Source: Gossypium raimondii (taxonomy: Eukaryota > Streptophyta > Magnoliopsida > Malvales > Malvaceae). Taken from it: a stretch of 64,000 nt of DNA. The notes under the pieces are model-generated. The model was not told the DNA's origin. It did no database searches and worked only from the letters and a program-made list of their open reading frames with translations. Position numbers and translations under genes: made by a program. The stretch spans positions 48,105,890 through 48,169,889 of the forward strand of contig NC_068576.1 in assembly GCF_025698545.1 (NCBI RefSeq), given 5' to 3'. Of the stretch, positions 44,954 to 57,675 are shown one piece after another (within the stretch, counting starts at the first letter, position 1; each line of letters opens with the position of its first letter).

Positions 44954-45667
44954 AATTGGTATAATAACAAACTTAGCCCTTAAGTTTTATATATTATATC
45001 AATTTAGTTATAAAAATTAACCCTCAAAATTTACAAATAATCTCAATTTGATCCTAATTCTCCCTGTTTGCTGTTGAATTTTCAGCAACTTTCTCAAACG
45101 TCTCATTTGCAGCGCAAAACAAAAACAATTGAATCATCATACAATACACAAATTTCTTCATATATTAAAAAACCCAAGAAAAAAAAATCAATTCAAGCCT
45201 TACATATAACAAAAGGCACGGTGTTAAGACCACACAATTCCCTGGTCACATGCTTCTCTTCATCACCACTTTTCGCTTGTTCACTAGGGTTCTTCTCCAT
45301 TGATGCCATCCCCTACTACTGCTGTTGCAAATGCAAAAGCCAAAGAGTTAAGTCGCATGTGTCCTGGCTGCCTAATTTTCGTCTTATGCTATTCGATATC
45401 AAGCGGCTCTGCCGTCACTAGTAATTTTCGTCATATTTTCAGCAGCAGCATTTAACATTATTATTATAGTTATATTTATTTAATATTAATATTAATATAA
45501 ATTTTAAATTTTTAATATATTCATGCATTTTTATATATATTTTTGAAATTTTTAAAATTAGAATCAAATTGAGACTATTTACAATATTGAGGATTAATTT
45601 TTTAAAATTATAAATAAATTGATATAACATGCAAAAATTGATGACTAGGTTTATTGTTATACCAATT
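44954..45667. mobile_element. Non-autonomous element with ~120-bp inverted ends
   Basis: The left end (AATTGGTATAATAACAAACT ... ATTAACCCTCAA ... AATCTCAATTTGATCCTAAT) and the right end, inverted (AATTGGTATAACAATAAACC ... ATTAATCCTCAA ... AGTCTCAATTTGATTCTAAT), match over about 120 bp with scattered differences. The inner part contains an open frame of 117 codons (45068-45421) with no recognisable domain. No clear target duplication was found, so superfamily is open. Confidence 0.6.
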
Positions 45668-48600
45668 CTTTAAGGTCAATTTACCATTTGTAATTTTAAT
45701 AAATGTAATATAAATATTTAAATTGTAAATTTTGTATTTATTTGAGTAGCTATAATAAAACTTTTAATAATTAAATAATTATTTGTATAAACAAAAGACT
45801 GAATCTAGTGGATTAAAATGTCTCATTATTCACTTGCATGTACAAATTAGTAAATTAAAAGTTTAATTTAACAGAAACTAATCCAAGAATCAATTAAGCT
45901 TTCAATCAAATATCACATCCACTTGAATATCTAATTAAATATAAGCGATTAATCTAACCCTCAAATTACTAAGTTTTGTGTAAGCCTCTGACAACTTTTA
46001 GTGATGTGGAAAAATACTGAAATGAATGGTTTAATTAATTTTTTTAATGTTTTGAGCTTAAAAATATATAAAAGTATATAAAATATTATTTAAACAAAAA
46101 CTTCAAACTTTCAAAATAATGAATTCTTTTATTATATAATATTTTTAGAGTTAAATAATTAAAAATCAAAAAAGTTGGTCAGGTTAGCATTTTTCCCACG
46201 TCATCAATCATGCTAGCAATTTGCCACATCATTTACCACGTAAACATACACGAAATTTGACGATTTAAAGACTGGATTGAATTATCTTTTAGGAACTAAG
46301 CTTGAAATAAATGAAATTGATAAATTCACATAGATAATAGATGGTATTATTAAGCAATTATATAATTTCAAATATTACCCGATTTGTGAGAAAAAGTTGG
46401 GTCAGAGATGTTAAATTTTCTATTGAAATGTGTAGATTAAAAGTGGTTTGATTGGTTTTCTTTTAACACTATTATCGGTAGGAGTTAAAAGTGTTAACGG
46501 AACAATGATACTAAAAATGCGTCCAAATTTTTAGATGTATAATTTAGGGCCAAACAATAAATAAAACCTTTTTTACCGTAATGCTTAAAATTTTTATTTT
46601 TAACACAATTTTGTGTCTATAAATCTAAATAGTTGGTTAAAATGTTGACACCAATTTTCAAAAAGAAAAAAATTAAAATGTCACACAAATGAATTAATGA
46701 AAGAATTTTACGACGGTAAATAACAGCTAAACCTAAGTTTTAAATCCGAAAAGTAAATAGACAAACTTCTTGAAAATAAAAGTAGAGAGATGGAATTTTA
46801 AATTTACAAAAATGTATAGGAATTCAAAACCTATTTTAACTTTCAATTTATTTATTTTTATATAATTTGATCTAAACAAATAATTAACGTATGGCGAAGC
46901 ATGGTGTTATACCTCGTCTAGCTTTGGACACGTGGCAACATAGCAAGTCATTTGAGGAGCACCCGCAAACACCTCTTTACTAGACATCTTGCGCACTACT
47001 AATTGGCCAGTCACCAAATGACCAATAACTCGAAAGGTGTAATTCCAGTCAATCTCCTAGAGAAGATGGGAGGATCAACCATCCTTGCAAGTTGGCCACT
47101 CGCTCTTAGACTTGTCCATGGACTGAGCCATCTGGCTAGTTCGAAAAATGAGAGGGTTTGGGCAAAAAATAAGGCCCAGTTAGAAAAATGGGTTGGGCCT
47201 CAAGTAAGGTTTTTTTTTTGCCCAAGCTCGACCTGAATTTGCAAAAAAAAAAAAAGCTATTGTTTTGCTGTCGTTTTCCTACAAAAATATATTTTGTTGT
47301 TATTATTTGAATATTATATAACTCTTATTTTATTGTTAATTTTGCTACTATTTTAAAGACATTTGCTTGTTAAGTTGCACATATCTTAGTATTATTTCAG
47401 TATAATTTTTTTAATTTATTTTCAATTTGTTAGAAAATATTTATTTTAATATTTTTAGTGTTTTTTTATTTTTTTAATTTTTATATAAAAATAAAAAATA
47501 AAAATTTCAATACAAGCGGACTGGGTCCAAGTTTTAACATTTTTATCCGAGTTGGGATTGAGAAAAAATTTAGGCCCATTTTTCTATTTTTAACTTATTT
47601 TTAACTTATTTGATCCCATCATAGATATCCTTCCCATGCATTTCACAATGATGGCATGATAGCAAGTTCACCACGTTAGTACCACCAAACACGGAATTTC
47701 TTTGGTATATACCCCTTCGCACGATGAATAAGAGATCGACTCTCAAGCATACATAACCACCTTATTGCCCTCAACATCCCCTGGATCTCCACTCTATACG
47801 GGTAAATCGACCTTCATCAATACGACCACATCCTCCTTCATGTCTACTCTTATAGATACCCAACATCAACATGTGATTTGATTAATTTCTATGCTTTTCG
47901 TAAGAGGGGAATTAGAGAGGAAAAGAAAATAAAGAAACAATAAAGGAAAAGAAATAAAAACAGTAGTAAAAGAAAATGCTGGCCCATAAGACATGACAAC
48001 CACAAAAAAGATAAAAGGAAAATAGTAAATAGCTGTCTCTTTGTAATCTAGTGCTGAATTTGAGGGAAATTTCGAGGTTTCAAATGTGTAGTGTAGGTCA
48101 TCAAATATATCATAAAATAACTAGTATAATATTTGGTTACTAACCGGTATCTAAAATAAAATGAAGATGGTTGTGTGCAGTGAGCAGTGGTGGTGTGAGT
48201 GTTTTGGATAAGGGAGTGAGACCGATGTTACCCACATGCCTTTGCTTCTCAACACCACGCCTTTTTCTGAAAAACAACAACACGCTTTACCTTCCAACTC
48301 TGTCGGCTGGTTTTACTAAATGCTTTAATTGTATGATTTTTTTTTTATTTAGTTATTAGAATTAAATCTATAAATAGATATTCTGATTAAACATTTTAAT
48401 TATCTCTTTTTAACAATAAAGTACATTCTCTATTGTTTTCATATTTTCTTTGCTCTTTATTCTCTCTATCTCTCTTTATTTTATAACACAATGAATAAAT
48501 TATAATTTTTTTTACAATTTTAGTTTAAAATTGTTATCAAGTTACATTTCGACAACACAAAAAATTTAATTTTAACGGGTTGGTTATTTTTAATAAATTT

Positions 48601-49974
48601 TATTTATGATTTTTAAAAATAATTTTAAAATGATTTAATTGATTTTAGGACTTTTTAACCCTTTAGCCTTATTAGTTTCAAAAATTTTTAATTTACATCC
48701 GATCATATTAAATAAATGTGTAAAAGTTATAGACTAAAATAAATATTTAACGGTATAAATTTAACAAAAAATTATTTTACTTATTCGTCCGTTGTACTGA
48801 AATTAATATAATTATTTTTTTTAATAAACGAGCTAAAATGCAAGGTCTTGTACTTTTGTGAGCAGATTGAAGGTCCAAAAACGTAGATCCTGCATTGCGC
48901 CCGCTTTACTCCTGCAATCTCTATTATGGTCAGGATATTATTTTTCTTAATTATATGCTGGAAGGTTGAGCTGCCAAGTTATGGTTGCTGCAGAACCAAC
49001 ATATAAACAATGTGTAGGAGGGATGGGGGCCTCACCAATTTGAAAAATGAGCTAATTACATATATATATAAAAGGACGATGGACCGATTCTGATTTGACT
49101 TGGTATCCACCACTAAGCTAGCTGCAATTCTATTATTATCTCTCTTTTCAATTTTTTTCCTCTTATTTTTTTATATTTATGATTTATGATTATTTTTTTA
49201 AATAATTTCATCTTCAATATTTGAATTTATATTTTTTAAGTATAATGTATTTTATCACAACACTCATCATTTGTTGACTAGCTGTCTTTATTATATATAA
49301 ATGTTCAATTTCTTTTGAATGATATTGATCTAAATGTAATTACATGTTAAATTAGCCATATATGTTGATTCTTTTTAATTGGTCAAATAGGTCGTTTTTT
49401 TTAAAAATTTAGGGAAATAAGCTGATTTTAGAGAGTGTGTGTGAAAGCGCGCCCAGCTCTTCAGCCTCCTATTTTGTAAGTGTTTTTAGGGTTAGGGTCA
49501 GATTTTTTTGTTTAAGATTTAGGGCTTAAGATTTTAGGAATAAAACTGTGAAAGTTTATAGGTAGATTTGAGGGGTAGGGGATGCGATAAGGTGTCTCAG
49601 AACACATACATTTCATATGTCATGCCGAGATAGGACCATTACCTCACAAACCCATCCTATGGAAGTCAGGTTTCAAGGTGACAATGTTTGATATGGTCAC
49701 GGGTCGAAGTCTAAGTGGAGCTCTCAATCGGCGGCCGTGATGTAGTCATGGGTTCGAGTATAACTAGGGGCAAGTTGACGGTCATTATGCGGTCATGAGT
49801 TCAAGCTTTTTGGATACCCACAAATGATGCATTATACATATACCATACATAAGATTGATGTCATAACATAAGGAAAAATGAAGGGCTTTCTAGTGTAATC
49901 AAGGCAATTTTTTTCTATATTTCTAGGCAATTGGTATCTTTATCCTTTCATTTTTATCCAAAGGCTAACATCGA
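45668..49974. other. Gene-free intergenic region
   Basis: AT-rich DNA without a supported gene. Features noticed are a GC-richer stretch at 46890-47240 with GCCCAAGCTCGACCTGAA-like phrases followed by an inverted-looking partner near 47515-47580 (a probable MITE family), short open frames at 47003-47236 and 48171-48359 without domains, and a repetitive segment at 49590-49870 with TGTAGTCATGGGTTCGAGT-type phrases recurring three times. Confidence 0.4.
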
Positions 49975-52900
49975 TGTAACAGCCTAATTTTTAGTAGTGT
50001 CGGAAATAGTGATTCGAGATCACTAAATTCGACCAATGAGTTAAAATTTAATAAAATAATAATTATGGGTCAAGTGTGAATTTAGAAGAATTTTTGAATT
50101 AGTGAATTTTGTGATTTATTGAATTTTGTGATTTAAAAAGAATTTAATAGGTAAATTGGGTCTAAAATGAGGTATCGAGACCTCGAGTTCATAAACCAAG
50201 CCATAAATATTTTTATAAATATTTATGGAGTGTCATTGAGTAAGTATAAAAGTTTCTTAGAAAATTTTAATGTTTGGATAGTCAATTAATTAAAAAGGAC
50301 TAAATTGAAAATAGTGTAAAATTTGTTAAATTGTGATTAAATAGCTTAAGTGACTAATAAGGAGGGATTTAAAAGGCGATTAGGCCCAAATTATATGGGC
50401 TGGACGGTTGGGGAAGAAAAATCAGCAAGAAAGTAAGGAGAAACAAGGGCAAAATTGGAATTTTTATAAATTAAATATATAAAACAAAAATAAAAGTGAA
50501 AAATCTAGAGATCTTGATACGAGTCACAAAGGCCCAACCCAAGCCCAAACAAGAAGACAAACCATGCTTACTTGAAAATCAGGCCAAATTGTCAAAGTGA
50601 CCCAATTTGTAAAGTTTTATTTTTTTTAAAATACTTAGTTTAAATTTTTATGTAAATATTCAGTCCAAGAGGCCCAATTAAAAGCCCTTGGCCGAATTTC
50701 CATTTAAAATTAAAATAATTAGGAGTTTGTTTAGTTTTAGTTTTCTAATTAGATTAGGAAAATATTTGAAAAGCCTATATAAAGGCTTGGCCACCACCGT
50801 GTTAGATACTACTCAAATATATCAAAATTTCAGATTTGTTTAAGTGCGAATTCTCTTTGAGTTTTCTCCAAGAATTCTCTCTTGGGTTTTCTTTAGAAGT
50901 TGTTTTAACAATCTTTTGATTGTGGGAGCCATCTTCACCTTCTTCTTGCCATTGATATTCTTTGGAGGGAGATTAGAGCCGTTTGAAGGAGTTGTGAGAT
51001 CTTTCGGGATTTCAAGGCTTCTCGGGACTTATCTTTTAATTTCTTCTTGTCAATTCTTTCTTTATTTCGCTTGCGAATCTTTATCTAATTTATTTGTTGT
51101 TCTTATTGTGTTTCCAACCTTTTTCTATCTTAAAGAATCACCAAAATCCCCAATTTCTAGGGTTCTTGCCGATTCATCCATACTCTTTTTGGGTGAAATT
51201 AGATTGCCGAAATTTGGGGAAAACTATCTTGGTATTCAATTGGACAGAATCGCAATCTCCTTTAGGGTTTCAAGTACCCTTATTAACACTTATTTCTATT
51301 CTCAATTTGATTCTTTGCTGATTTGGGGATTTTATTTCAGATCTGGAAATTTAAAGTTTTAATCTTTTAATTTTTTGTTTCATTTCAGATCTGATTGTTT
51401 AGGGTTTTCGTAGGAGTTTCCCGTGACTTGGCAACTCGATCTTGGTCCGCGCGCAACCCCCGTATCAGATCTCTTCATAATTTATCAGAAAAAATGCCAT
51501 AGGAGGTCTGAAACAAGCTGGTTTCTCATATTTTTATACCATGTGAGTTCAATTCTTGCTTTTTCCTTGAAATTTTTATGTTTTGTGACTTTTACAACTA
51601 GGTCCAACTATTGAATTCATTAGTTTTTGATTCCATGGGTGATTTTGTAAGTTACCATGAATAATTTCTTGAATTTTATGATGAATTATTATAGATTTGA
51701 AGTTTTAATTTCATTATATTATGATCTTATTAAGTGATTTTAGTAGAAAATTATTTTAGGACCTAATTGTGAAAAAGTTAGGAATTGGGGTTTTGCACTG
51801 AAATTATGAATATCAAAGGGGGTTTAGTAGTCTAAAATGGTTGGATAAGGTGTTAATTGAGAAAAATTAGATCAATTGAAGGGTTAATTAAGTAGGGACC
51901 AAATTGTAAAAATTATTAATTTTGGGGGTAAAAGTGTAATTTCTAAAATGGAAGGCATAAATTGTGAAACAAATTAGTATTGAATTAGATGCTAATAAAT
52001 GAAAAAATTTATATTATAGATCAGGAATTCGAAGATAAACGCGGAAAAGAGAAAGTATCGAACTAGTTTCTGAACTTTTACAACTTCTACGAATTGTCCC
52101 AGGTAAGTTCATATGGCTGAACTTTTATGATTAATTGTTAATGAACTTTTATGATTAATTGTTAATGTGGGAATGATATAATGTATCAATTCGTATATTG
52201 TTGTTAAATTATGATTATGGTGAAAATGAGAATAAGATGAGATTGTTAGTTCAAATTAAGGGATATGCAAGATTGAGTACATACGTTCGGTAACTAGTGA
52301 TGAATTGACGGATAAGTCCATGGTGGATCCATGGAAAAGTTTGAAACGTAGGTATGGTATTTCAGTGAATAAAACCATACTGAGTTGTGAAAAGTAGGTA
52401 TGGTATTTCGATAAAGAAAACCATATTGAGTTGTGAAAAGTAGGTATGATGTTTCAGTGAAGAAAACCATACTGAGTTACGAAAAGTAGGTATGGTATTT
52501 TCGTGAAGAAAACCATACTGAGTTATAGCAATGTGAAATATTCAAGCAAATCGTGGCACCGGGCAAACGATGTACTCAAATCCGTAAGACATTCCTTAAT
52601 TTGACAGGTATTTTTAAGTACAATTAAAGCTAAATGTCGGAATTGAAGTTGACATCTAATAATTGTTTGAGATTGTGGTTGGTAGGAAATGTTAAATTTT
52701 TATTTGTTTATTAATGTTGTTAGTGAAATTTTGGTAAGATTTTATTATGAGCCTATGAACTTACTAAGCTTTCTGCAAGCTTACTTGTGTGTGTTTATTA
52801 TTTCTTGTAGATTGATATATATATGTTCGGAGGATCGGATCTACATCAACGATCACACTATCCAGATTCACTCCGGTAGATTTTGTTAAACAACTTTTTG

Positions 52901-53840
52901 ATTTATATGGCATGTATAGAGAATTGAAGTAAAAAGTAATAGAATGAATGACTAAGTAGGCAAGGTAAATCTGAATGTGAAGGTTGTGTTAGACATTGAA
53001 ATATACATGTTTTTAGCTTGAAATGGTTGACTGGTTGAACTTTATTAGTATTTAAATGAATTAGTTGAAATACTGAAATTGGTTGTGAATTGAAATTTGC
53101 AGGGAAGGTTAGATAATTATAAAGGGGTTATATTGAATTTTTTTTAAAAAAATAAAATAAAATTGCAATGGAACAGTTTTTGGACAACAGCATTGATGTA
53201 ACTTTGAAAAATCACCAAAAATAGCGTAAATTGAATTAGAAGCTAAGTGAGATACGAAATTAAAGCTGAATGAGTCTATTTTCACATGAAAGAAATATAG
53301 TAAGCAAAAGAGTTATATATTTTAGATATTTTAATTTTAGTGAGATAGGATAAGAATGGTTTTGAAGTCCCTGTTCTAACTTTAGAAATTAATTAAAATT
53401 TTACAGAAAGAATTATGAGTTATAATTTATATTTGTAGATTCCTTAATGAGTCTATTTTAAGTAGAAATAAGTGGAAGCACCATATTAAGTCTGTACAAT
53501 GAGATAATTGAATTTTAGTGACGAGAGGTCAGTATAGTCAATCAGTGAAACAGGGGAGACTTTAACTAATAAACTGTACTAATTGGCTACACCAAAAATT
53601 CTGAAAAATTTATGGTAAAAATATATATGAGTCTAGTTTTAGGAAAAATTTACAGATCTAATTTTTGAGTTTTTTAGCTTGAGTTATAATTAATTTAGTG
53701 ACTACTGCACAGGTGGACAACCTTATTATGAACAATGAAATAACTTTTAAAAGTAAATTTTTATGCCCCGAACTTTTAAGTTAAGTCAAGTAACGCCTCA
53801 TGCTTGACTTTGGCAACAGTCTCGGGTAAGGGGTGTTACA
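49975..53840 (+). mobile_element. Solo LTR of a Tekay/Del-like Gypsy element
   Basis: Starts TGTAACAGCC and ends GGGGTGTTACA, and is flanked on both sides by ATCGA, a perfect 5-bp target duplication. At 3866 bp it is long, but no primer-binding site, gag, pol or second LTR lies inside, so it is a solo LTR left by recombination between the two LTRs of one insertion. Many phrases are shared with the LTR at 54584-57414 (TTTTAATGTTTGG.TAGTCAA, AAAAAGGACTAAATTGAAAA, CATTAGTTTTTGATT), showing a related family. The plus-strand open frame 50844-51362 is an LTR by-product. Confidence 0.9.
52348..52531 (+). repeat. 46-bp tandem repeat inside the solo LTR, four copies
   Basis: GTAGGTATGGTATTTC followed by GTGAA.AAAACCATACTGAG recurs with a period of 46 bp. 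It could be a remnant of an LTR enhancer array. The LTR at 54584 has a different but analogous block near 56520-56760. Confidence 0.85.
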
Positions 53841-54583
53841 ATCGAGATGGAAATAAGAGGGTACTCAGGCAGATAGTGGATGTTCTGGCGGAGTAGAGGT
53901 CAAACTCAAGTCAGCACGACAACGGCTATAATTATTAATGGGTTGTTTAATAACGGCAATTGTTGTCGCCCTAAAAAGAGCATCACCTTTATTGCACCGC
54001 AACAACCGCTACCCACCCAAGAGTCCTCTTGCGTCTACGGCGGTGTCGACCTTCAGATAAGAAAGAAAGTTAAAGATACCGGGTGCGTGGAAATGGTATA
54101 TCAATGCCTTTGCTAAAGGTTATAGTGGTATTCTTGACCCAATCTTTAAGAATGTTTTACCCAATAAGTGAAGTATCTAGTGTTAATGTATATTTTGGGT
54201 AACTTGTAGTCTATATCCTACAAATGCCCTGCAACATTTGATTTGTTGGAGACAACACATTTGCTAATGAACTTGAGAAAATAGGAGTTTTTCGTCCCAT
54301 CTCCTGAATATCATTCGCATGGCAAATCCTAGCCAACAAAGGCAGATTATTGGAGGAGGATGAAACTTGGATGATCCAACATTAGTTTTGCCGCTGTCAA
54401 CAGCTGACTAAAAAAAAAGACAGAGTTGCTGGAGAAGAAAAAATTTTAATGGTTAAAAGGGGTTAAATAACCAATTATGCTAATAATCTATCTGGCAATT
54501 TTGTAGATTCCACATATGCATCAAATGATAATTTAGTTGCCATGTGATATTTCCATCACACCGTTAATAAAGGGTAACGGTTC
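53841..54583. other. Host DNA between two Gypsy insertions
   Basis: The sequence just right of the solo LTR is GC-richer (53850-54110) and includes a 78-codon plus-strand frame (53880-54116) with no recognisable domain. It may be a fragment of host coding sequence or of an older element. Confidence 0.35.
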
Positions 54584-57414
54584 TGTAATGACCCAAATTC
54601 AAAATTATCGGAATAGTAGTTTCGTAACCACAAATCCAATTTAAAGATAAATTTATTTTAATATTTTTGCATGAATATTGATATGATAGGAAAAATCGTA
54701 TGAAAATATCGATAGAAAAATTTCTTGATTAAGCGGTTAGTTAGAAAAAGAAATTATTGAAGAAATTAGGTAAAATAAGATATCGAGACTTGATCTCAGA
54801 AACCGAGTCAAAAATATTTTTATAAATATTTATGAAGTGTTAGTAATATGGTATTAAAATTTCGTTAGAAAATTTTAATGTTTGGGTAGTCAATTAAGTA
54901 AAAAGGACTAAATTGAAAAAGGTGTAAAAGTTACTAGAGGGATTAAATAGCTCAATTGTGAAATGAGGAGGGGCATAAATTGCAAATAACCCCAAAAGGA
55001 GATATTTTGGGCGGCATACGCTGAGAAAAATCAGGAGAATTGAAGAAATAAGGGTAAAATTGGAATATTACAAAATTTGCTTTAAAAGTTAGGACTAAAG
55101 TGGAATTATCTAGATTTTTCTTTATTTTTCTGCACTCTCATCAGCCAAAAAAACGTCCTAAGGGTTTCTTCAAGCTGGTTTTTCATAATTTTTGCACCAA
55201 GTGAGTTAATTCTTGCCTTTTTCTTGTAATTTTTGTGTTTCTAAGACTTTTACAACTAGGTCCTATTACTAAATTCATTAGTTTTTGATTTTATGAATGA
55301 ATTTGAAAGTTTCTATGAATATGTGCTGGAATTTTATGATGAAATAGGATGAAATTGAAGCTTTAATTTGTTTGTGAGATGATTTTATTAGGTAATTCCA
55401 ATAGAAATTGATTTGTAGGACCTAATTGTGAAAAAGTTTGGAATTAAAGTTTAGTGCTGAAATTCTGATTTCCAAAGGTTATAAGGTAGTTTAAAGTGAT
55501 ATAATAAAGTGTTGATTGAGAAAAATCAGCTCAATTGAGAGGTTAATTGAGCAGGGACGAAATTATCATTGTTGAAAGTTTAAGGGAAAAATGGTAATTA
55601 ACACCATACACTAAAACAGTTTTGGACAGCAGCAGTACTCTAACTTTGAAAATTCACAAAAAATTGTAGAGATCGAATTAGAGGATGAATAAAATATTAA
55701 ATTAAAGCTTATTGAGTCTAGTTTCTTATAAAAGAAACTGTGTAAGCAATGAAATTGTAAATCATGAGATATAATAGATTTTGTGAGACAAGGTCAGAAT
55801 GAATTCGGGTTCCCCTGTTCTGACTTTGGAAAATCATTAAAATTGTACAAAAATTATTATGAGTTGTAATTTATATGCTTAGAATCCTTAATGAGTCTAT
55901 TTTCTGAATAAATAAAGGAAGCATCATCCTAATTCTATAAAGTGAGATAATTAATTTTTAGTGAAGAGGGTCAGAACTGTCATATAGTGAAACAGGGAAA
56001 TTTAAGGAATAAACTGTACTTATTGGATAAACAAAAATTATGAAATTTTATGGTAATAATATATGTGAGTCTAGTTTTAGGGAAAATTAACGGATCTTAA
56101 TTTTGAGTTCTGTAGCTCAAGATATAAATAATTTAGTGACTGTGACTCAGTGAGGCAGCTTTGAATGCACTATAAATAATAATGGAATTGTAGAGAAAGT
56201 TACATATGAACATGAAATGTATTAGATTAATGATTAAATTTATTTATTTAGATCCGAAAAATTCAAATACGAAGCAAGATCGAGGAAAAGAAAAAGTTCG
56301 GGATTAGTAGATTTTTGGGTACGAACAAGTATCGAGGTAAGTTCGTGTAACTTGAATTATATTCATAAATGCTTGAAATGTTTGTTATTGATGTGAATAT
56401 GATTTGGATGTTTATTGTATGATAACGATGAAGTATTGATATTCGGATGAAAAGAGGAAATAAATCCGGTTGAATGAAAGGAAAATTGATGGATCTCGAA
56501 AAGGAATTGACGGTAAAAGGATCTAGCCGGACGGGTGATCCTATCTGATATAGCCCTCCCAAAAATATGTGGAAAATGGATTTAGCCCGGACGGTAATCC
56601 GAATTAGGGTCTCAATTTAGCTTGGACTGTAATTCGATCCAAGCTCATTAGAGTAATTGTCGCTGTGGGATTTTACCTGACCGGTAATCCCGACAATACT
56701 CGTGAGTTTATATTACTGAGGATTTAGCTCGGACTGGTAATCCCATTGTAAGGATGAGGTTCATGAGTGTGCTCTCTGAAATGGAAATGTCGCACATGAA
56801 TATGAATTGACGGACCCGGATTTGTACACTTAGGTGTACCCCTGAATATCCATTGAAATTCCAAGTAGTTCAACGGGATAAATTTGGAAAAATAACAAGG
56901 AAATGGAAATCATGGAATTGATGAGCTCATCAATCATTTATCTTTGTAATGAATTTGTATGAGGTTGAGTTTGTATGTGATAGGTATATGTTTATGTGAA
57001 TTGGATGTGTGCTTGTGTTATTAAATGATGGATGTATAAGTATGGTAAGTATAATTCCTGTTGCATGAACTTACTAAGCACAAAGTGCTTACCCTGTTTC
57101 TTTTTCCCCTGTTTGTAGAGTTAATAGCTTGGAAGTCGGATTTGGTCGGAGACACATCACACTATCAATCTCGAGATCTCGGTACATAAAAGAACTTTAT
57201 TTTGGAAATCAATGGCATGTTTAAGCTAGTAAATTAGATGTTAATGTGAAATGAATGTATGGTTAGCCATTGGTATGGCTAACAAATTTTGGTTTTGGTA
57301 TGTGATGAAATTATCTTATGAATATGATAAATCTATCTTGAAAAAAAAATTCGGTAAAATCTGGTAATGCCTCATACTCTATTTCGGCTACGAATACGGG
57401 TAGGGGGTATTACA
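54584..57414 (+). repeat. 5' LTR of the chromovirus
   Basis: TGTAATGACC at the start and GGGGGTATTACA at the end, 2831 bp. Imperfect repeats of a GATTTAGCCCGGACGGTAAT-type unit occur at about 56520-56760. Aligned by eye with the available 1.78 kb of the 3' LTR it shows about twenty substitutions and a larger number of one-base homopolymer length differences. Confidence 0.93.
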
Positions 57415-57419
57415 TTTGT

Positions 57420-57431
57420 TGGTATCAGAGC
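57420..57431 (+). promoter_or_regulatory. Primer-binding site (tRNA-iMet)
   Basis: TGGTATCAGAGC, 5 bp after the 5' LTR, complementary to the 3' end of plant initiator tRNA-Met, the usual primer of this clade. Confidence 0.93.
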
Positions 57432-57675
57432 TACGGTTTAGCCAGTTCTCGGACCGACATAGCAAATATGATATTAGCTATACATGCCATTTAAATTATT
57501 ATTGATAGTGTGATATCTCCTGACCATTTAAAATGTGATTTTCTTATAGTAAATATCTGCCGACCGAGTTCAACCCGAGGAAGCCGGGAGTCATGCTCCG
57601 GCTTCAGAATAAAGAGAAGTTGAAGCTACTAGTAGTAGAAGGTCCGAGACAAGGGACCAAAATGAAGAGGCTAAA

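Noticed and set aside
45068..45421. 117-codon open frame
   Set aside because: Lies between inverted ends of a small non-autonomous element; Ser/Lys-rich composition without a motif. Not enough to call a gene.
48171..48359. 62-codon open frame in a moderately GC-rich patch
   Set aside because: Short, no homology recognised, and no flanking exon or promoter evidence.
50844..51362. 172-codon open frame
   Set aside because: Lies inside a solo LTR with a perfect target duplication. Its protein has no domain and is explained by LTR sequence.
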